In this document: piece by piece, positions 1 to 8,518 of the stretch
How the letters are laid out: the number at the start of each line of letters is the position of its first letter
Numbering within the stretch: position 1 is the first letter of the stretch
Source of the DNA: Paraburkholderia sp. C35
GTDB taxonomy: Bacteria; Pseudomonadota; Gammaproteobacteria; Burkholderiales; Burkholderiaceae
DNA length: 43,367 nt
Assembly: GCF_003121405.1 (NCBI RefSeq)
Contig: NZ_QBUY01000074.1
Coordinates: forward strand, 1-43,367
Direction of reading: 5' to 3'
Made by a program: the position numbers and the translations under genes
Notes under the pieces: model-generated
What the model was told of the DNA's origin: nothing
What the model saw: the letters and a program-made list of their open reading frames with translations, nothing else
Database searches by the model: none

Positions 1-17
1 TTAGCCCGCTTTCTTTG

Positions 18-49
18 CTTACTTTCTTTGCGGCGGCAAAGAAAGTAAG
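18..49. repeat. Perfect hairpin in an intergenic repeat
   Basis: A 14-bp arm, CTTACTTTCTTTGC (18-31), is followed by a GGCG loop and its exact complement (36-49). The word TTCTTTGC also occurs just before the left arm. From memory, this hairpin with the following GCCGCCCCGCACAGG stretch is a dispersed intergenic repeat in Paraburkholderia-type genomes; that part was not checked. It may act as a terminator or a structural RNA element of whatever lies to the left. Confidence 0.6.
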
Positions 50-190
50 TGCCGCCCCGCACAGGGGCAACCCAGGCGGACCACTAACAAAAAGCGGACG
101 CCAGTCGAAAACCCTAACCCACACGACACCCCGCTCGAAGCACCAAAAACAAACAACGAACCAACCAGCGCCCACTCACAACAGCCCAGC

Positions 191-1432
191 GTGAAACCCA
201 AACCCTCACCGCAAAGCGAAGATACCCCCACTAGCCCCCCCTTCGAAGTGCTACGCGTCTTCCTGCAGCTCGGCTGCACCTCATTCGGCGGCCCGATCGC
301 GCACATCGGCTACTTCCACCGCGAGTTCGTCGAACGACGTCGCTGGCTCGACGACGCCACCTTCAGTGATCTGTTCGCGCTGAGCCAATTCCTGCCCGGC
401 CCCGCAAGCAGCCAGGTCGGCTTCTCGATTGGCCTGCTGCGCGCGGGATGTTGGGGCGGCATGGCCGCCTGGCTCGGTTTCACGCTTCCGTCGGCGCTCT
501 TGATGGCCGCCTGCGCAAGCATCGCCCCGCAACTCGACAATCCGTTCGGCAACGGCCTCATACATGGCCTGAAACTCGTTGCCGTGGCAGTCGTTGCGCA
601 AGCCATCTGGGACATGGCTCGACGTCTTTGCCCCGACGTCCCGCGCGCGGCAATCGCGCTGGCGGCGTTGGCCTTGCTGAGCGTGCTCCACAGCGTGTAC
701 GCACAACTTGTCACCATCGGCGGCGGCGCGCTGCTGGGGCTGGCGTTCTGCCGGACATCTGCATCTGCCGATTCACACACCGCACCACACGCTATCCATG
801 CGTATGCACTGCCACGGGCCGCCAGCGGCATGGCGCTTGCGCTGTTCTGCGCGTTGCTGGCAGGCTTGCCCGCGCTGGAAGCGCTTCTTTCATCCCCATG
901 GGCGCTGAAGCTGTTCGACGTGTTCTACCGTTCCGGCGCGCTGGTGTTCGGCGGCGGTCATGTCGTGCTGCCTCTGCTCCAGCAAGCCACCGTCGCGAGC
1001 GGCTGGATTCCGGCGAATGCGTTTCTCGCAGGCTATGGCGCCGCGCAGGCGATGCCCGGCCCGCTGTTCACCTTCGCGTCATACCTCGGCTGGATCATGA
1101 GTCCGGGTGCGCATCACTGGATCGGCGCACTGTGCGCGACGCTCGGCATCTTTCTGCCTGGCTTGCTGCTGGTGATCGCCGTGTTGCCGCACTGGCAGGC
1201 ATTGCGCGCGCGGCCGGCGATCGCTGCGCTGTTCGCAGGTGCGAATGCCGCCGTGGTCGGCCTGCTGGCCAGCGCATTTCGCACGCCCGTCTGGACCAGC
1301 GCCGTGCTGTCGGCGACGGATCTCGTGATCGCCCTGATCGCGCTGTTGCTGCTCGTGCGCTGGCGGGTTCGGCCTCTATTCATCGTGTTGCTGTGCGCGG
1401 CGGCAGGTATCGTCGAGAGCTTCGCGCGCTGA
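191..1432 (+). CDS. chrA: Chromate efflux transporter ChrA (CHR family)
   Basis: A 413-residue membrane protein of the long-chain CHR family, which exports chromate at the inner membrane using the proton gradient. Two homologous CHR halves are visible, at about residues 20-190 and 220-410. The first carries the family hallmarks FGGPIAHIGYFH near residue 35 and LPGPASSQVG near residue 75. The second carries the matching FGGGHVVLPLLQ and MPGPLFTFASYLG. The rest is mostly hydrophobic helices. The start is a GTG with no clear ribosome binding site, and no other start lies between it and the first conserved motif. The gene stands alone, without a chrB-like regulator beside it. The family assignment is firm; the substrate is taken from the family. 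Confidence 0.9.
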   Translation: MKPKPSPQSEDTPTSPPFEVLRVFLQLGCTSFGGPIAHIGYFHREFVERRRWLDDATFSDLFALSQFLPGPASSQVGFSIGLLRAGCWGGMAAWLGFTLPSALLMAACASIAPQLDNPFGNGLIHGLKLVAVAVVAQAIWDMARRLCPDVPRAAIALAALALLSVLHSVYAQLVTIGGGALLGLAFCRTSASADSHTAPHAIHAYALPRAASGMALALFCALLAGLPALEALLSSPWALKLFDVFYRSGALVFGGGHVVLPLLQQATVASGWIPANAFLAGYGAAQAMPGPLFTFASYLGWIMSPGAHHWIGALCATLGIFLPGLLLVIAVLPHWQALRARPAIAALFAGANAAVVGLLASAFRTPVWTSAVLSATDLVIALIALLLLVRWRVRPLFIVLLCAAAGIVESFAR

Positions 1433-1474
1433 CGCATTCAGTTGCGCCCTGTTTCGTGTCGCATTTTTGCGTCG

Positions 1475-1503
1475 TTCACTCAGCCCGCTACGTGCGCTAT
1501 AAC
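1475..1503 (+). promoter_or_regulatory. Candidate sigma-70 promoter for the LuxR/cNMP regulator
   Basis: TTCACT (1475-1480), a 17-bp spacer and TATAAC (1498-1503) make a reasonable sigma-70 match about 100 bp before the start codon. The -10 lies in a small inverted repeat, ATAAC-G-GTTAT (1499-1509), which could be an operator. Confidence 0.45.
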
Positions 1504-1600
1504 GGTTATCGATAGCCGTGCCTGTTTTTGCTCATATCAATGCGTAAGGACGAAGCGCGGCGCGCAAGTTCGGCCGATCAACCGCAAAGGAGCAGGGCGC

Positions 1601-2647
1601 ATGCTGATTCTGTTCGTTGCGCCTACCGGTCTGTTTCGCGATGGTGTCGCGCGACTGCTCGCCGATCTCGGTGAGCGGGTGGAAGTCCATTGCGCGGATT
1701 ACGCGTCGAATGTGTTCGACCATGAGCATGCTGCCGATCTCGTCGTGCTCGATGGCGACTATCTGCCCGATGCGCTCAGCGTCGCCACCGCTTCGCAGCG
1801 GCTGAGCGAGGGGCTGCCCGTGCTCGTGCTGCTGACGGCCGTCGATCCGCAAACCGTCGAGCAGTTCGTGTCGGCAGGCGTGGCGGGGCAGCTCGGCAAA
1901 TCGGAATCGGGCCGGGCGCTGCTGGATGCGCTGCGGCTGCTGCTCGCCGGCAGCCGCTATCCCGCCTCGTCGCCGCTCGTGCTGGAAGCGCTCCCGCCCG
2001 ATGCATCGTCGGTCGATGCAGGCGCATCGGATGCATCTATTCCCGAGCAGCCCGCCGATAGCAAACCCAGCATGCTCACGCCGCGTCAGATTCAGGTGCT
2101 GGCGCTGGCCGCGCGCGGCGAATCGAACAAGTCGATTGCGAAGCAGTTGAACATCACGGAAGGCACCGTGAAGGTGCACCTCTATACCGTGTTCAAGGCG
2201 CTCAAGGTCGGCAGCCGCGGCCAGGCCAGCGTGGCGGCCGCACGTCTGCAGCAGATCGGCGACGCGCAACTGCATCACGCACTTGACGGTCAGCTTTCGG
2301 TCGGCAGATTGCTCGCGTTCACGATACCGACACGCTTCAAATCGGGCGAAGTGCTGTTCCGCAAGAACGATCCGAGCGATGCGCTGTACTACGTCGTGCG
2401 CGGCTCGGTCAGTCTGGTGGAGATCAACATCGAGGTCGGTCAAGGCACGATACTTGGCGAGATCGGGCTGTTTTCGCCGGATCATCGGCGCACCTGCACG
2501 GCGCGCTGCCTGAGCGATTGCGAACTGCTGACCGTCTCGGCGACCGATGCCATGCGGCTCTATTATCAGGACCCGGAGTTTGCAACGTACCTGATCCATC
2601 TCATCACGCGCCGCCTCGAAGCCGACAAGCAGCGCGCGAAAAACTAG
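1601..2647 (+). CDS. LuxR-type regulator: degenerate receiver, HTH and cNMP-binding domain
   Basis: A 348-residue cytoplasmic transcription regulator with three parts. Residues 1-120 resemble a response-regulator receiver: D51 sits at the phospho-acceptor place and K100 at the conserved lysine, but the acidic pair after strand 1 is absent (VAPTG), so phosphorylation is doubtful. A LuxR/NarL helix-turn-helix begins at about residue 159 (LTPRQIQVL). A cyclic-nucleotide-binding domain covers about 235-345. Its phosphate cassette keeps the residues that bind cAMP in CRP: E287 in GEIGLF, then R297 and T298. I chose the ATG at 1601 because AAGGAG lies at 1587-1592; a longer upstream reading frame lacks such support. 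The cyclase gene follows on the same strand, so cyclic-nucleotide control is a natural guess. Confidence 0.8.
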   Translation: MLILFVAPTGLFRDGVARLLADLGERVEVHCADYASNVFDHEHAADLVVLDGDYLPDALSVATASQRLSEGLPVLVLLTAVDPQTVEQFVSAGVAGQLGKSESGRALLDALRLLLAGSRYPASSPLVLEALPPDASSVDAGASDASIPEQPADSKPSMLTPRQIQVLALAARGESNKSIAKQLNITEGTVKVHLYTVFKALKVGSRGQASVAAARLQQIGDAQLHHALDGQLSVGRLLAFTIPTRFKSGEVLFRKNDPSDALYYVVRGSVSLVEINIEVGQGTILGEIGLFSPDHRRTCTARCLSDCELLTVSATDAMRLYYQDPEFATYLIHLITRRLEADKQRAKN

Positions 2648-2979
2648 TTTCGTACGCAGCGGTTTATTTACACACGCGGTATCAATCGGCACACGGCGTT
2701 TCGTGAAGTAAATCACGCAGGCAGGATGCAAGAAAAACGCCGTTTTAAACGCCGCATTTTGACCTATAACACAAAGCAATCGCACGCCAGATTGCATCGG
2801 CGGATACGTGTTCCGCGGAAGCCGCCGGAACCTGCGAACCATCCTGACTTCGACCAGCCCGCGCGCAGCGTCTCATCGCATGCGCCGCCACCGCTTTGCG
2901 ATGTGCCGTCATCCATCGTCATATGCGGTATTTGCCGGTCGCGCGCCTGAATCAGCTTGCTTTAAAGGCTTGAATAATC
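2648..2979. other. Intergenic region between regulator and cyclase
   Basis: 332 bp without a convincing gene. It holds a CRP-like palindrome (2702-2717), two copies of AACGCCG around 2736-2755 and a TATAAC hexamer (2765-2770) that could be a -10 element. Confidence 0.5.
2702..2717. promoter_or_regulatory. CRP-like palindrome upstream of the cyclase
   Basis: CGTGA-AGTAAA-TCACG is a perfect inverted repeat with the 5-6-5 layout of CRP sites (consensus TGTGA-N6-TCACA, 8 of 10 matched). It lies between the cNMP-binding regulator and the cyclase gene, about 270 bp before the cyclase start and about 60 bp before a possible -10 at 2765. Binding is inferred from the motif only. Confidence 0.5.
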
Positions 2980-4764
2980 GTGACTGCAGAAGTTTCCTGC
3001 TCATCCGATGGACTCGCGCGTGTTATCCGCACCGTTCTTTTTCTGGATCTCGTCGAATCGTGCCGGCTGATCCAGGACAACGAAGTGGAGGCCGCGGGCC
3101 GCTGGCGCCGATACAAGGCGAGCATCGAGAACGACATCGTGCCCGCGCATCGCGGCCGCCTGATCAGAACGGAGGGCGACGGGCTGATGGTGACCTTCGT
3201 CGAGTTGCAAGACGCGCTCGCGGCGACGTTCGCGATCCAGCGCGCGTCGGTCGACGCCAATGCGGGACAGCCGCCTGCGCGGCACATGCTGCTGCGCATG
3301 GGCCTGCACGTCACCGAGCTGTACGAGGATGCGCGCGATGTATACGGACGCGGCGTCAATCTGGCCGCGCGGCTCTACACGCTTGCCGGCCCCGGCGAAA
3401 TCGTCGTGTCGGCGCAGGTGCGCGACCAGTTGACGCCCGAGCTAGATGCCGACATCGAAGATCTCGGCGAGTGCCATCTGAAGCACCTGGATCAGCCCGT
3501 GCGCGCCTACCGCATCGGGCCGCCTGGACCGCGCCCCGTGATCGAGCCGGGCAGTGCATTCCTGCCGGAATTGCGGCCCACCATCGCGGTGATCCCGTTC
3601 GTCGCACGCGGCGGCGAAACCGAGCAACAGGTGCTCGGCGAAGTGATGGCGGACGAGATCATCTCGTCGCTGTCGCGCACGGCCGAAATGCAGGTGATCT
3701 CGCGTCTGTCGACCACCGCGTTCCGCGAGCGCGACGCCACGCTCGACGAGATCAGCGCGTATCTCGGCGCGCGCTATGTGCTGTCGGGCGCGTACCGGAC
3801 CTCGGGCGATCAGGTCGTGCTGGTGGTGGAACTGGCGGAGGCGCAGTCGCGCCACATTCTGTGGACGCAGAGCATCAAGGGCCGCGCGACGCACATCATG
3901 CTCGGCGAGGACGAACTGATCGATCGCGTGGTCGCCGAAGTGAGCGGCGCGATCATCGACCGCGAATTGCAGCGCGCACGCTCGCAGGCACTGCCGACGC
4001 TCGCCAGCTCGACGCTGTTGATGAGCGCGATCGTGCTGATGCATCGCGGCGCGTCGCACGATTTCCATCGCGCGCGCGACATGCTCGAAGCGTTGATCGA
4101 GCGTGCGCGCCGCCAGGCGCTGCCGCATGCGTGGCTCGGCAAGTGGCACGTGCTGCGCTTCAACCGCGGCTGGACCAACGACCGCTCGGGCCAGGCGCAC
4201 GCCGCGCTCGACTGCACGCGCCGCGCGCTCGACGCCGATCCCGATTGTTCGCTTGCCTTGACCATCGACGGTTTCGTGCACACCAACCTGCTCAAGCAGC
4301 TCGATGTCGGGCAAAGCCGCTACGAGCGCGCGCTCGAGGTGAATCCCAACGATTCGCTCGCGTGGCTGCTGAAGGGCACGCTGCTGGCATTCGAAGGCGA
4401 AGGCAGCGAGGCCGTCGATGCGGCCGAGCGCGCGCTGCGCCTCTCGCCACTCGACCCGTTGCGCTATTTCTACGAATCGCTGGGTGCGACGGCGGCGCTG
4501 TCGGCGGGGCGCTATGAGCGCGCCGTCGAACTCGCGCAGCGCTCGCTGCGGGTGAACCGCACCAACACGTCGACTTTGCGCGCGCTGGCCATTGCGCAAT
4601 CGCTGCTCGGCGATCTCGACGCGGCGCGGCTGACGGTGAACGAGGTGCTCGCGCTGGATCCGTCGCTGACGGTGAAGAGCTATCTCGAACGTTCGCCGAG
4701 CGGCGCGTATGAGACCGGGAAGATCTGGTCGGAAGCATTGCGACAGGCAGGGCTGCCGTCGTAG
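2980..4764 (+). CDS. Class III nucleotide cyclase with TolB-like and TPR regions
   Basis: A 594-residue protein whose first 180 residues form a class III adenylate/guanylate cyclase domain. Both metal-binding aspartates are present, D23 in FLDLVES and D67 in EGDG. The DVYG aspartate and the N and R of GVNLAARL are also kept. The usual purine-contacting lysine before the second motif is arginine (RTEGD). Residues about 200-330 resemble the TolB-like domain (IAVIPF start) common in rhizobial and Burkholderia cyclases. The rest, from about 340, is alpha-helical TPR repeat. No transmembrane helix is seen, so it is probably cytoplasmic. The start is GTG, with AAAGG about 11 bp before it. Two enzyme genes follow at short gaps and may be co-transcribed. 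Confidence 0.85.
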   Translation: MTAEVSCSSDGLARVIRTVLFLDLVESCRLIQDNEVEAAGRWRRYKASIENDIVPAHRGRLIRTEGDGLMVTFVELQDALAATFAIQRASVDANAGQPPARHMLLRMGLHVTELYEDARDVYGRGVNLAARLYTLAGPGEIVVSAQVRDQLTPELDADIEDLGECHLKHLDQPVRAYRIGPPGPRPVIEPGSAFLPELRPTIAVIPFVARGGETEQQVLGEVMADEIISSLSRTAEMQVISRLSTTAFRERDATLDEISAYLGARYVLSGAYRTSGDQVVLVVELAEAQSRHILWTQSIKGRATHIMLGEDELIDRVVAEVSGAIIDRELQRARSQALPTLASSTLLMSAIVLMHRGASHDFHRARDMLEALIERARRQALPHAWLGKWHVLRFNRGWTNDRSGQAHAALDCTRRALDADPDCSLALTIDGFVHTNLLKQLDVGQSRYERALEVNPNDSLAWLLKGTLLAFEGEGSEAVDAAERALRLSPLDPLRYFYESLGATAALSAGRYERAVELAQRSLRVNRTNTSTLRALAIAQSLLGDLDAARLTVNEVLALDPSLTVKSYLERSPSGAYETGKIWSEALRQAGLPS

Positions 4765-4837
4765 AAAAAGGCGGTGAGAAGATCGTTAAGAGGTAAGCGG
4801 CGGTGCGCAGCGCGACTGCCGGCAGAGGAGGGCTATC

Positions 4838-6091
4838 GTGAGCGGATTGGGCGGTGCGGGAGGCGCGGGCGGAGCAGGTGGCGCGGGTGGCGCAGGCGGT
4901 GCTGGTGGCGCGGGCGGTGTCTACGATCAGGGCGGCGGCATGCCATTCGACGGCTCGCTGTTCGCGCAGGCGCAGATCGGACATCGGGACGGGATCGTCG
5001 GCAGCTGGCGAGCGCCTGAGGACGTCACGCTGGGTTTCGATCAGAAGAAGTTTCAGCCGATCGACGACTACCGGCAATTATGGCGCTGGGAACCGTGGGT
5101 TCGCGCGGTCGCATTCGACTTTGAACTGCTGTCGTGCCTGAAATTCACGGTCACCGATGCCGGCGATCCTGACGGCTATGCGCAGCTATCGCATCGAAGC
5201 GCGGCGGGCGGCGACATCAAGATTGTCAGTCTGAGCCGGCCCAGCAAGCAGGTGTTCGAGGCGCAGGCCGAATGGCTCGACTTCTATTCCGATCTGCGCG
5301 ACGACCGCATGGCCGAGATACTGTGCCAGCTTGGGCCGCAGCACGCGTTCTGGAGCATGCTGATTTACCTCCAGCCCAGCCGCACGCCGAAAACCATCGA
5401 ACTGCTCGACGCTGCCGTGCGTTTCGCGATCTTCACCGAAATCCGCTTCAAGCATGCAATCGCAGTACCACGCGCGATCGAGTATTCGTCGCAGATCCAG
5501 CCGATGATCCAGACGCCGGGCCACGGTTCGCTGCCTAGCGGGCACTCGACGCAGGCATTCATCATCGCCGTGGTGCTGTGCGCGCTGTTCAATCAGACGC
5601 GCAATTCCGTGTACTACCAACAGACGATGCGCCAGGCGTATCGCGTCGCGATGAACCGCACGGTGGCGGGTGTGCATTTTCCCGTCGACGGCATTGCGGG
5701 GCATCTGCTCGGCACGTCGCTCGGCGAGTATTTCGTGGCGCGCTGCACGCGCAACCTGGCCACGCAGTCAGGGCCGCCGGGTGGCAAGATCACGCCGCGC
5801 GGCTTCAAGGGCCATCTCGTTACGGCGGCCGACAACCCTGACTTCGATCCGAACGAGCCGTTGAGCGATGCCGACGTGGAGGCGTACGCGCCGTTGATGG
5901 GGCTGGACCCAGCCGACACGAACACTCCCGCCACCGTGAAGGCGAAGTTCCCGTATCTCACGTGGGGCCCCGTCAGCACGACGCCTGTCGACGGCTCGGA
6001 CATTCTGGCGTGGCTATGGAATCAGGCCGTCGGCGAATGGAACGGCAACAGCCTCAACAACACGACGTTCACACCGAATACGGGGCCCTGA
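4838..6091 (+). CDS. Vanadium-dependent haloperoxidase / PAP2-superfamily enzyme
   Basis: A 417-residue member of the vanadium haloperoxidase/acid phosphatase superfamily. All signature residues are present: K205 and R212 (K-X6-R), the PSGH tetrad at 233-236, and R274-X5-H280-X3-D284. Such enzymes bind vanadate and oxidise halides with peroxide, or act as phosphatases; sequence alone does not decide which. The N-terminus is odd: after four residues it has seven Gly-Gly-Ala units, then VYDQGGG. There is no Sec signal peptide. The GTG start has AGGAGG six to seven bases upstream. It sits 73 bp after the cyclase gene and 91 bp before the subtilase gene, probably in the same operon. Confidence 0.85.
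   Translation: MSGLGGAGGAGGAGGAGGAGGAGGAGGVYDQGGGMPFDGSLFAQAQIGHRDGIVGSWRAPEDVTLGFDQKKFQPIDDYRQLWRWEPWVRAVAFDFELLSCLKFTVTDAGDPDGYAQLSHRSAAGGDIKIVSLSRPSKQVFEAQAEWLDFYSDLRDDRMAEILCQLGPQHAFWSMLIYLQPSRTPKTIELLDAAVRFAIFTEIRFKHAIAVPRAIEYSSQIQPMIQTPGHGSLPSGHSTQAFIIAVVLCALFNQTRNSVYYQQTMRQAYRVAMNRTVAGVHFPVDGIAGHLLGTSLGEYFVARCTRNLATQSGPPGGKITPRGFKGHLVTAADNPDFDPNEPLSDADVEAYAPLMGLDPADTNTPATVKAKFPYLTWGPVSTTPVDGSDILAWLWNQAVGEWNGNSLNNTTFTPNTGP
4850..4918 (+). repeat. Imperfect 9-bp tandem repeat encoding Gly-Gly-Ala units
   Basis: About seven in-frame 9-bp units (GGx GGx GCx with varied third bases) encode the glycine-rich N-terminus of the haloperoxidase. Copy-number change would lengthen or shorten the protein without a frameshift. 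Confidence 0.75.
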
Positions 6092-6182
6092 TCGACTTCG
6101 TAGTGTCGGTGGTTTTTGTGGCTTCCGTGATCCTGGTGGATAGGGCAGCAAGCTCACGCACCCGGTGCAAGCGAGGTGAGCG

Positions 6183-8414
6183 ATGACGTGGCAATCGTTG
6201 ACGGGCACGGCCGGCGCGTGGAGCGGCATCAAGTGGACGGGACGTGTGGCCGGCACGCCGGCAGCAGATCCATATCTCGTATGGGCCGACTCAACCGGTT
6301 TTGCCGATCTTGGCGGACCACCCGCGGACTGGGTGCGCGTGATCATCGAACTCCAACCCGCCTTGCCGGACGGTACGCCGATCACAGCGCAGTCGATCGC
6401 GGAAAATCTGGCGGGACCGAACGCGGCATGGCAGGCGTGGATCCAGGTATCGTCGTTCTATCGCTATCCACCCGCTTCGCTTCGACAGACGCGCTTCCTC
6501 ACGGCTGCCGTGACGAAGCAGTTTTTCACCGAACTCGACAAGACGCTCAAAGACTATGTGAAGCGCTTCGAGATCGGCATGCCCGTCGTACCCGACGATG
6601 CTGCGTTATCCGGTGCCAACGGACTCGCGGCGGGCGGCGGGCCTTCATTCGGCCCGGCGTCTGCGGCGGTCGCTGCCGGCACGAGCGCCGATCCTCCGCA
6701 GCAGGTGTTTCTCGGTGTGATGGACGATGGCCTTGCCTTCGCGCATGAACGCTTTCGCACGACCGATGTGCCGGCGAAGACGCGTATCGTCCGATTCTGG
6801 AATCAGGACGACGCAGCCGGCACGTCGCCAGGTCTGCACTACGGCAGCGAACTGGACGAGAACAAGATCAACGCTCTGCTGGCAGACTGCACGCAGGCGG
6901 GGCAGGTCGATGAAGACGCCGTCTACAGGCAGGCTGGCTACATCGACGTGCGCAGGCGCTGGGCGCATGGCACGGAGGTGATGGATCTCGCGGGTGGCGT
7001 GCGGCCCAATCCGCTGCATGCGTTGATGCAGGATCCCGACGAGCAGGCGCGGCGCGAAGCGCTGAAGAAAGTGCATCTGCTCGGCGTGCAGTTCAAGACG
7101 GCGGGGCGCGCCGTGCGCGATACCTCGGGGCGCTGGTTCGCGGTCTACGCGCTCGATGCAATCCGCTATATCCTGCGCTGCGCCGACGATCTCGCCAGCG
7201 GCACACGCTATTGCGTCGTGCTGAATCTGAGTTACGGCTACATGGCGGGGCCGCACGACGGCAGTTCGATCATCGAACAGGCCATCGACGAATTGATCGG
7301 AATGCATCGCGATCTGAGCGTCATCGTGCCGGCGGGCAACAGCAACCTGCTGCGCTGTCACGGGTATCTGCCCGTGATCCAGGGCGCGCCGCAAGCGATC
7401 ACATGGCGTGCGTTGCCCGACTGCGCCACGCCCAGTTTCCTGGAGATATGGCTGCCGCAAGGCACGCCGGCGGAACACGTCTCGCTCACGATCAAACCGC
7501 CGTCGGGCGTCGAGAGTCCGCCACTCGCCGCGAACAATGTGCTCGTCTGGCAAAGCGGCAAGATGGTCACGTGCACGGCGGTGTATATCGACCCGGTCGC
7601 GACGGGGCAACGCAGCATGATCCTGATCGCTCTGGCGCCGACCTATACGCGCTCGACAGCGCGGTCTGCTTCGTCAGCGGGCAACTGGACCGTGACGATA
7701 TCGAACGACGCGCCCACCGACGGCGCGCTGGAAATCCACGCGTGGGTGCAGCGCAATGAGACGGCGTATGGTTTTCCCATGCGCGGCCGCCAGTCGCGTT
7801 TCGACGATATCGCGTACAAGCGTTTCGTCACCGGCATGCATGTGCGGGATTTCGACGACGGCAGCGAGTCGTGGATCACGCGCGGCACGACGCTCAATTC
7901 GATTGCGACGGGCGACAGAACCGTCGTGGTCGGTGCATATCGACGCACGGACGGTACGGCTGCGACGTATTCGTCGACGGGGCCCACGCTGGCCGCCAAA
8001 CCGCGCACGGGTCCGGACGCGGCAGCCATCAGCGAAGACTCGCCTGCCTGTGCGGGTGTGCTGGGCGCGAGCACACGCAGCGGCACGTTGCTGGCGATCA
8101 CGGGGACCAGCGCGGCTGCGCCGCAAGTGGCCCGTCTGGTCGCGTGCTACAAGGTGCAGGGGCAGGCGCCGTTTGCCGTTCCACTGACGACGTATCCGCA
8201 TCCGGCGCGAGACTGGGTTGCCGCGCTCGCGGCGAAGGCCGATCCCGCACCGCCCACGATCCCGCCGCACGATGTCGGCAAGTGTCCGGCCACGCTGGCG
8301 CCGCCCGTTCTGCCGCTGGGCCAGCATGCCTGGGTGCCAGCGTTGCCGGCTGTGCGCGCAGGCTCGGGACGCTTTTCTTCAGCGCGCTGGAAGAAGCGCG
8401 GCATCGGGCTGTAG
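6183..8414 (+). CDS. Divergent S8 family serine peptidase (subtilase)
   Basis: A 743-residue subtilisin-fold peptidase. The catalytic triad is D181 (GVMDDG), H262 (AHGTEV) and S643 (GTSAAAPQ), with the oxyanion asparagine N386 in PAGNSN. About 380 residues separate H262 from S643, far more than in ordinary subtilisins. This implies a large insert, roughly residues 400-600, with beta-rich character. The first 170 residues match no domain I recognise and may act as a prodomain. No Sec signal peptide is visible. The ATG has GAGGTGAG just upstream. The gene follows the haloperoxidase by 91 bp on the same strand. The peptidase class is firm; substrate and location are unknown. Confidence 0.85.
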   Translation: MTWQSLTGTAGAWSGIKWTGRVAGTPAADPYLVWADSTGFADLGGPPADWVRVIIELQPALPDGTPITAQSIAENLAGPNAAWQAWIQVSSFYRYPPASLRQTRFLTAAVTKQFFTELDKTLKDYVKRFEIGMPVVPDDAALSGANGLAAGGGPSFGPASAAVAAGTSADPPQQVFLGVMDDGLAFAHERFRTTDVPAKTRIVRFWNQDDAAGTSPGLHYGSELDENKINALLADCTQAGQVDEDAVYRQAGYIDVRRRWAHGTEVMDLAGGVRPNPLHALMQDPDEQARREALKKVHLLGVQFKTAGRAVRDTSGRWFAVYALDAIRYILRCADDLASGTRYCVVLNLSYGYMAGPHDGSSIIEQAIDELIGMHRDLSVIVPAGNSNLLRCHGYLPVIQGAPQAITWRALPDCATPSFLEIWLPQGTPAEHVSLTIKPPSGVESPPLAANNVLVWQSGKMVTCTAVYIDPVATGQRSMILIALAPTYTRSTARSASSAGNWTVTISNDAPTDGALEIHAWVQRNETAYGFPMRGRQSRFDDIAYKRFVTGMHVRDFDDGSESWITRGTTLNSIATGDRTVVVGAYRRTDGTAATYSSTGPTLAAKPRTGPDAAAISEDSPACAGVLGASTRSGTLLAITGTSAAAPQVARLVACYKVQGQAPFAVPLTTYPHPARDWVAALAAKADPAPPTIPPHDVGKCPATLAPPVLPLGQHAWVPALPAVRAGSGRFSSARWKKRGIGL

Positions 8415-8445
8415 TGCGTATGCGCGAGCCGTGCATACGAAACGA

Positions 8446-8463
8446 CCCGCCGTTCAAGGCGGG
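8446..8463. terminator. Hairpin between convergent genes
   Basis: CCCGCC-GTTCAA-GGCGGG lies between the subtilase stop and the stop of the opposite-strand DUF4148 gene. Read on the minus strand it is followed by TCGTTT, so it probably ends that gene and may serve both directions. Confidence 0.6.
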
Positions 8464-8518
8464 CCACGGTGCCGCAAGCGAAGCGCGCGTGCCGCCTCGG
8501 CGGCCGCGCGCGCAGCGT

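Noticed and set aside
1532..2842. Long minus-strand frame opposite the LuxR/cNMP regulator
   Set aside because: It is low-complexity arginine/histidine-rich, antisense to a gene with clear domains, and has no family resemblance.
2808..4517. Long plus-strand reading frame of 569 codons overlapping the cyclase
   Set aside because: It is arginine-rich and has no motifs; the overlapping frame from 2980 carries all cyclase motifs. It is a high-GC shadow.
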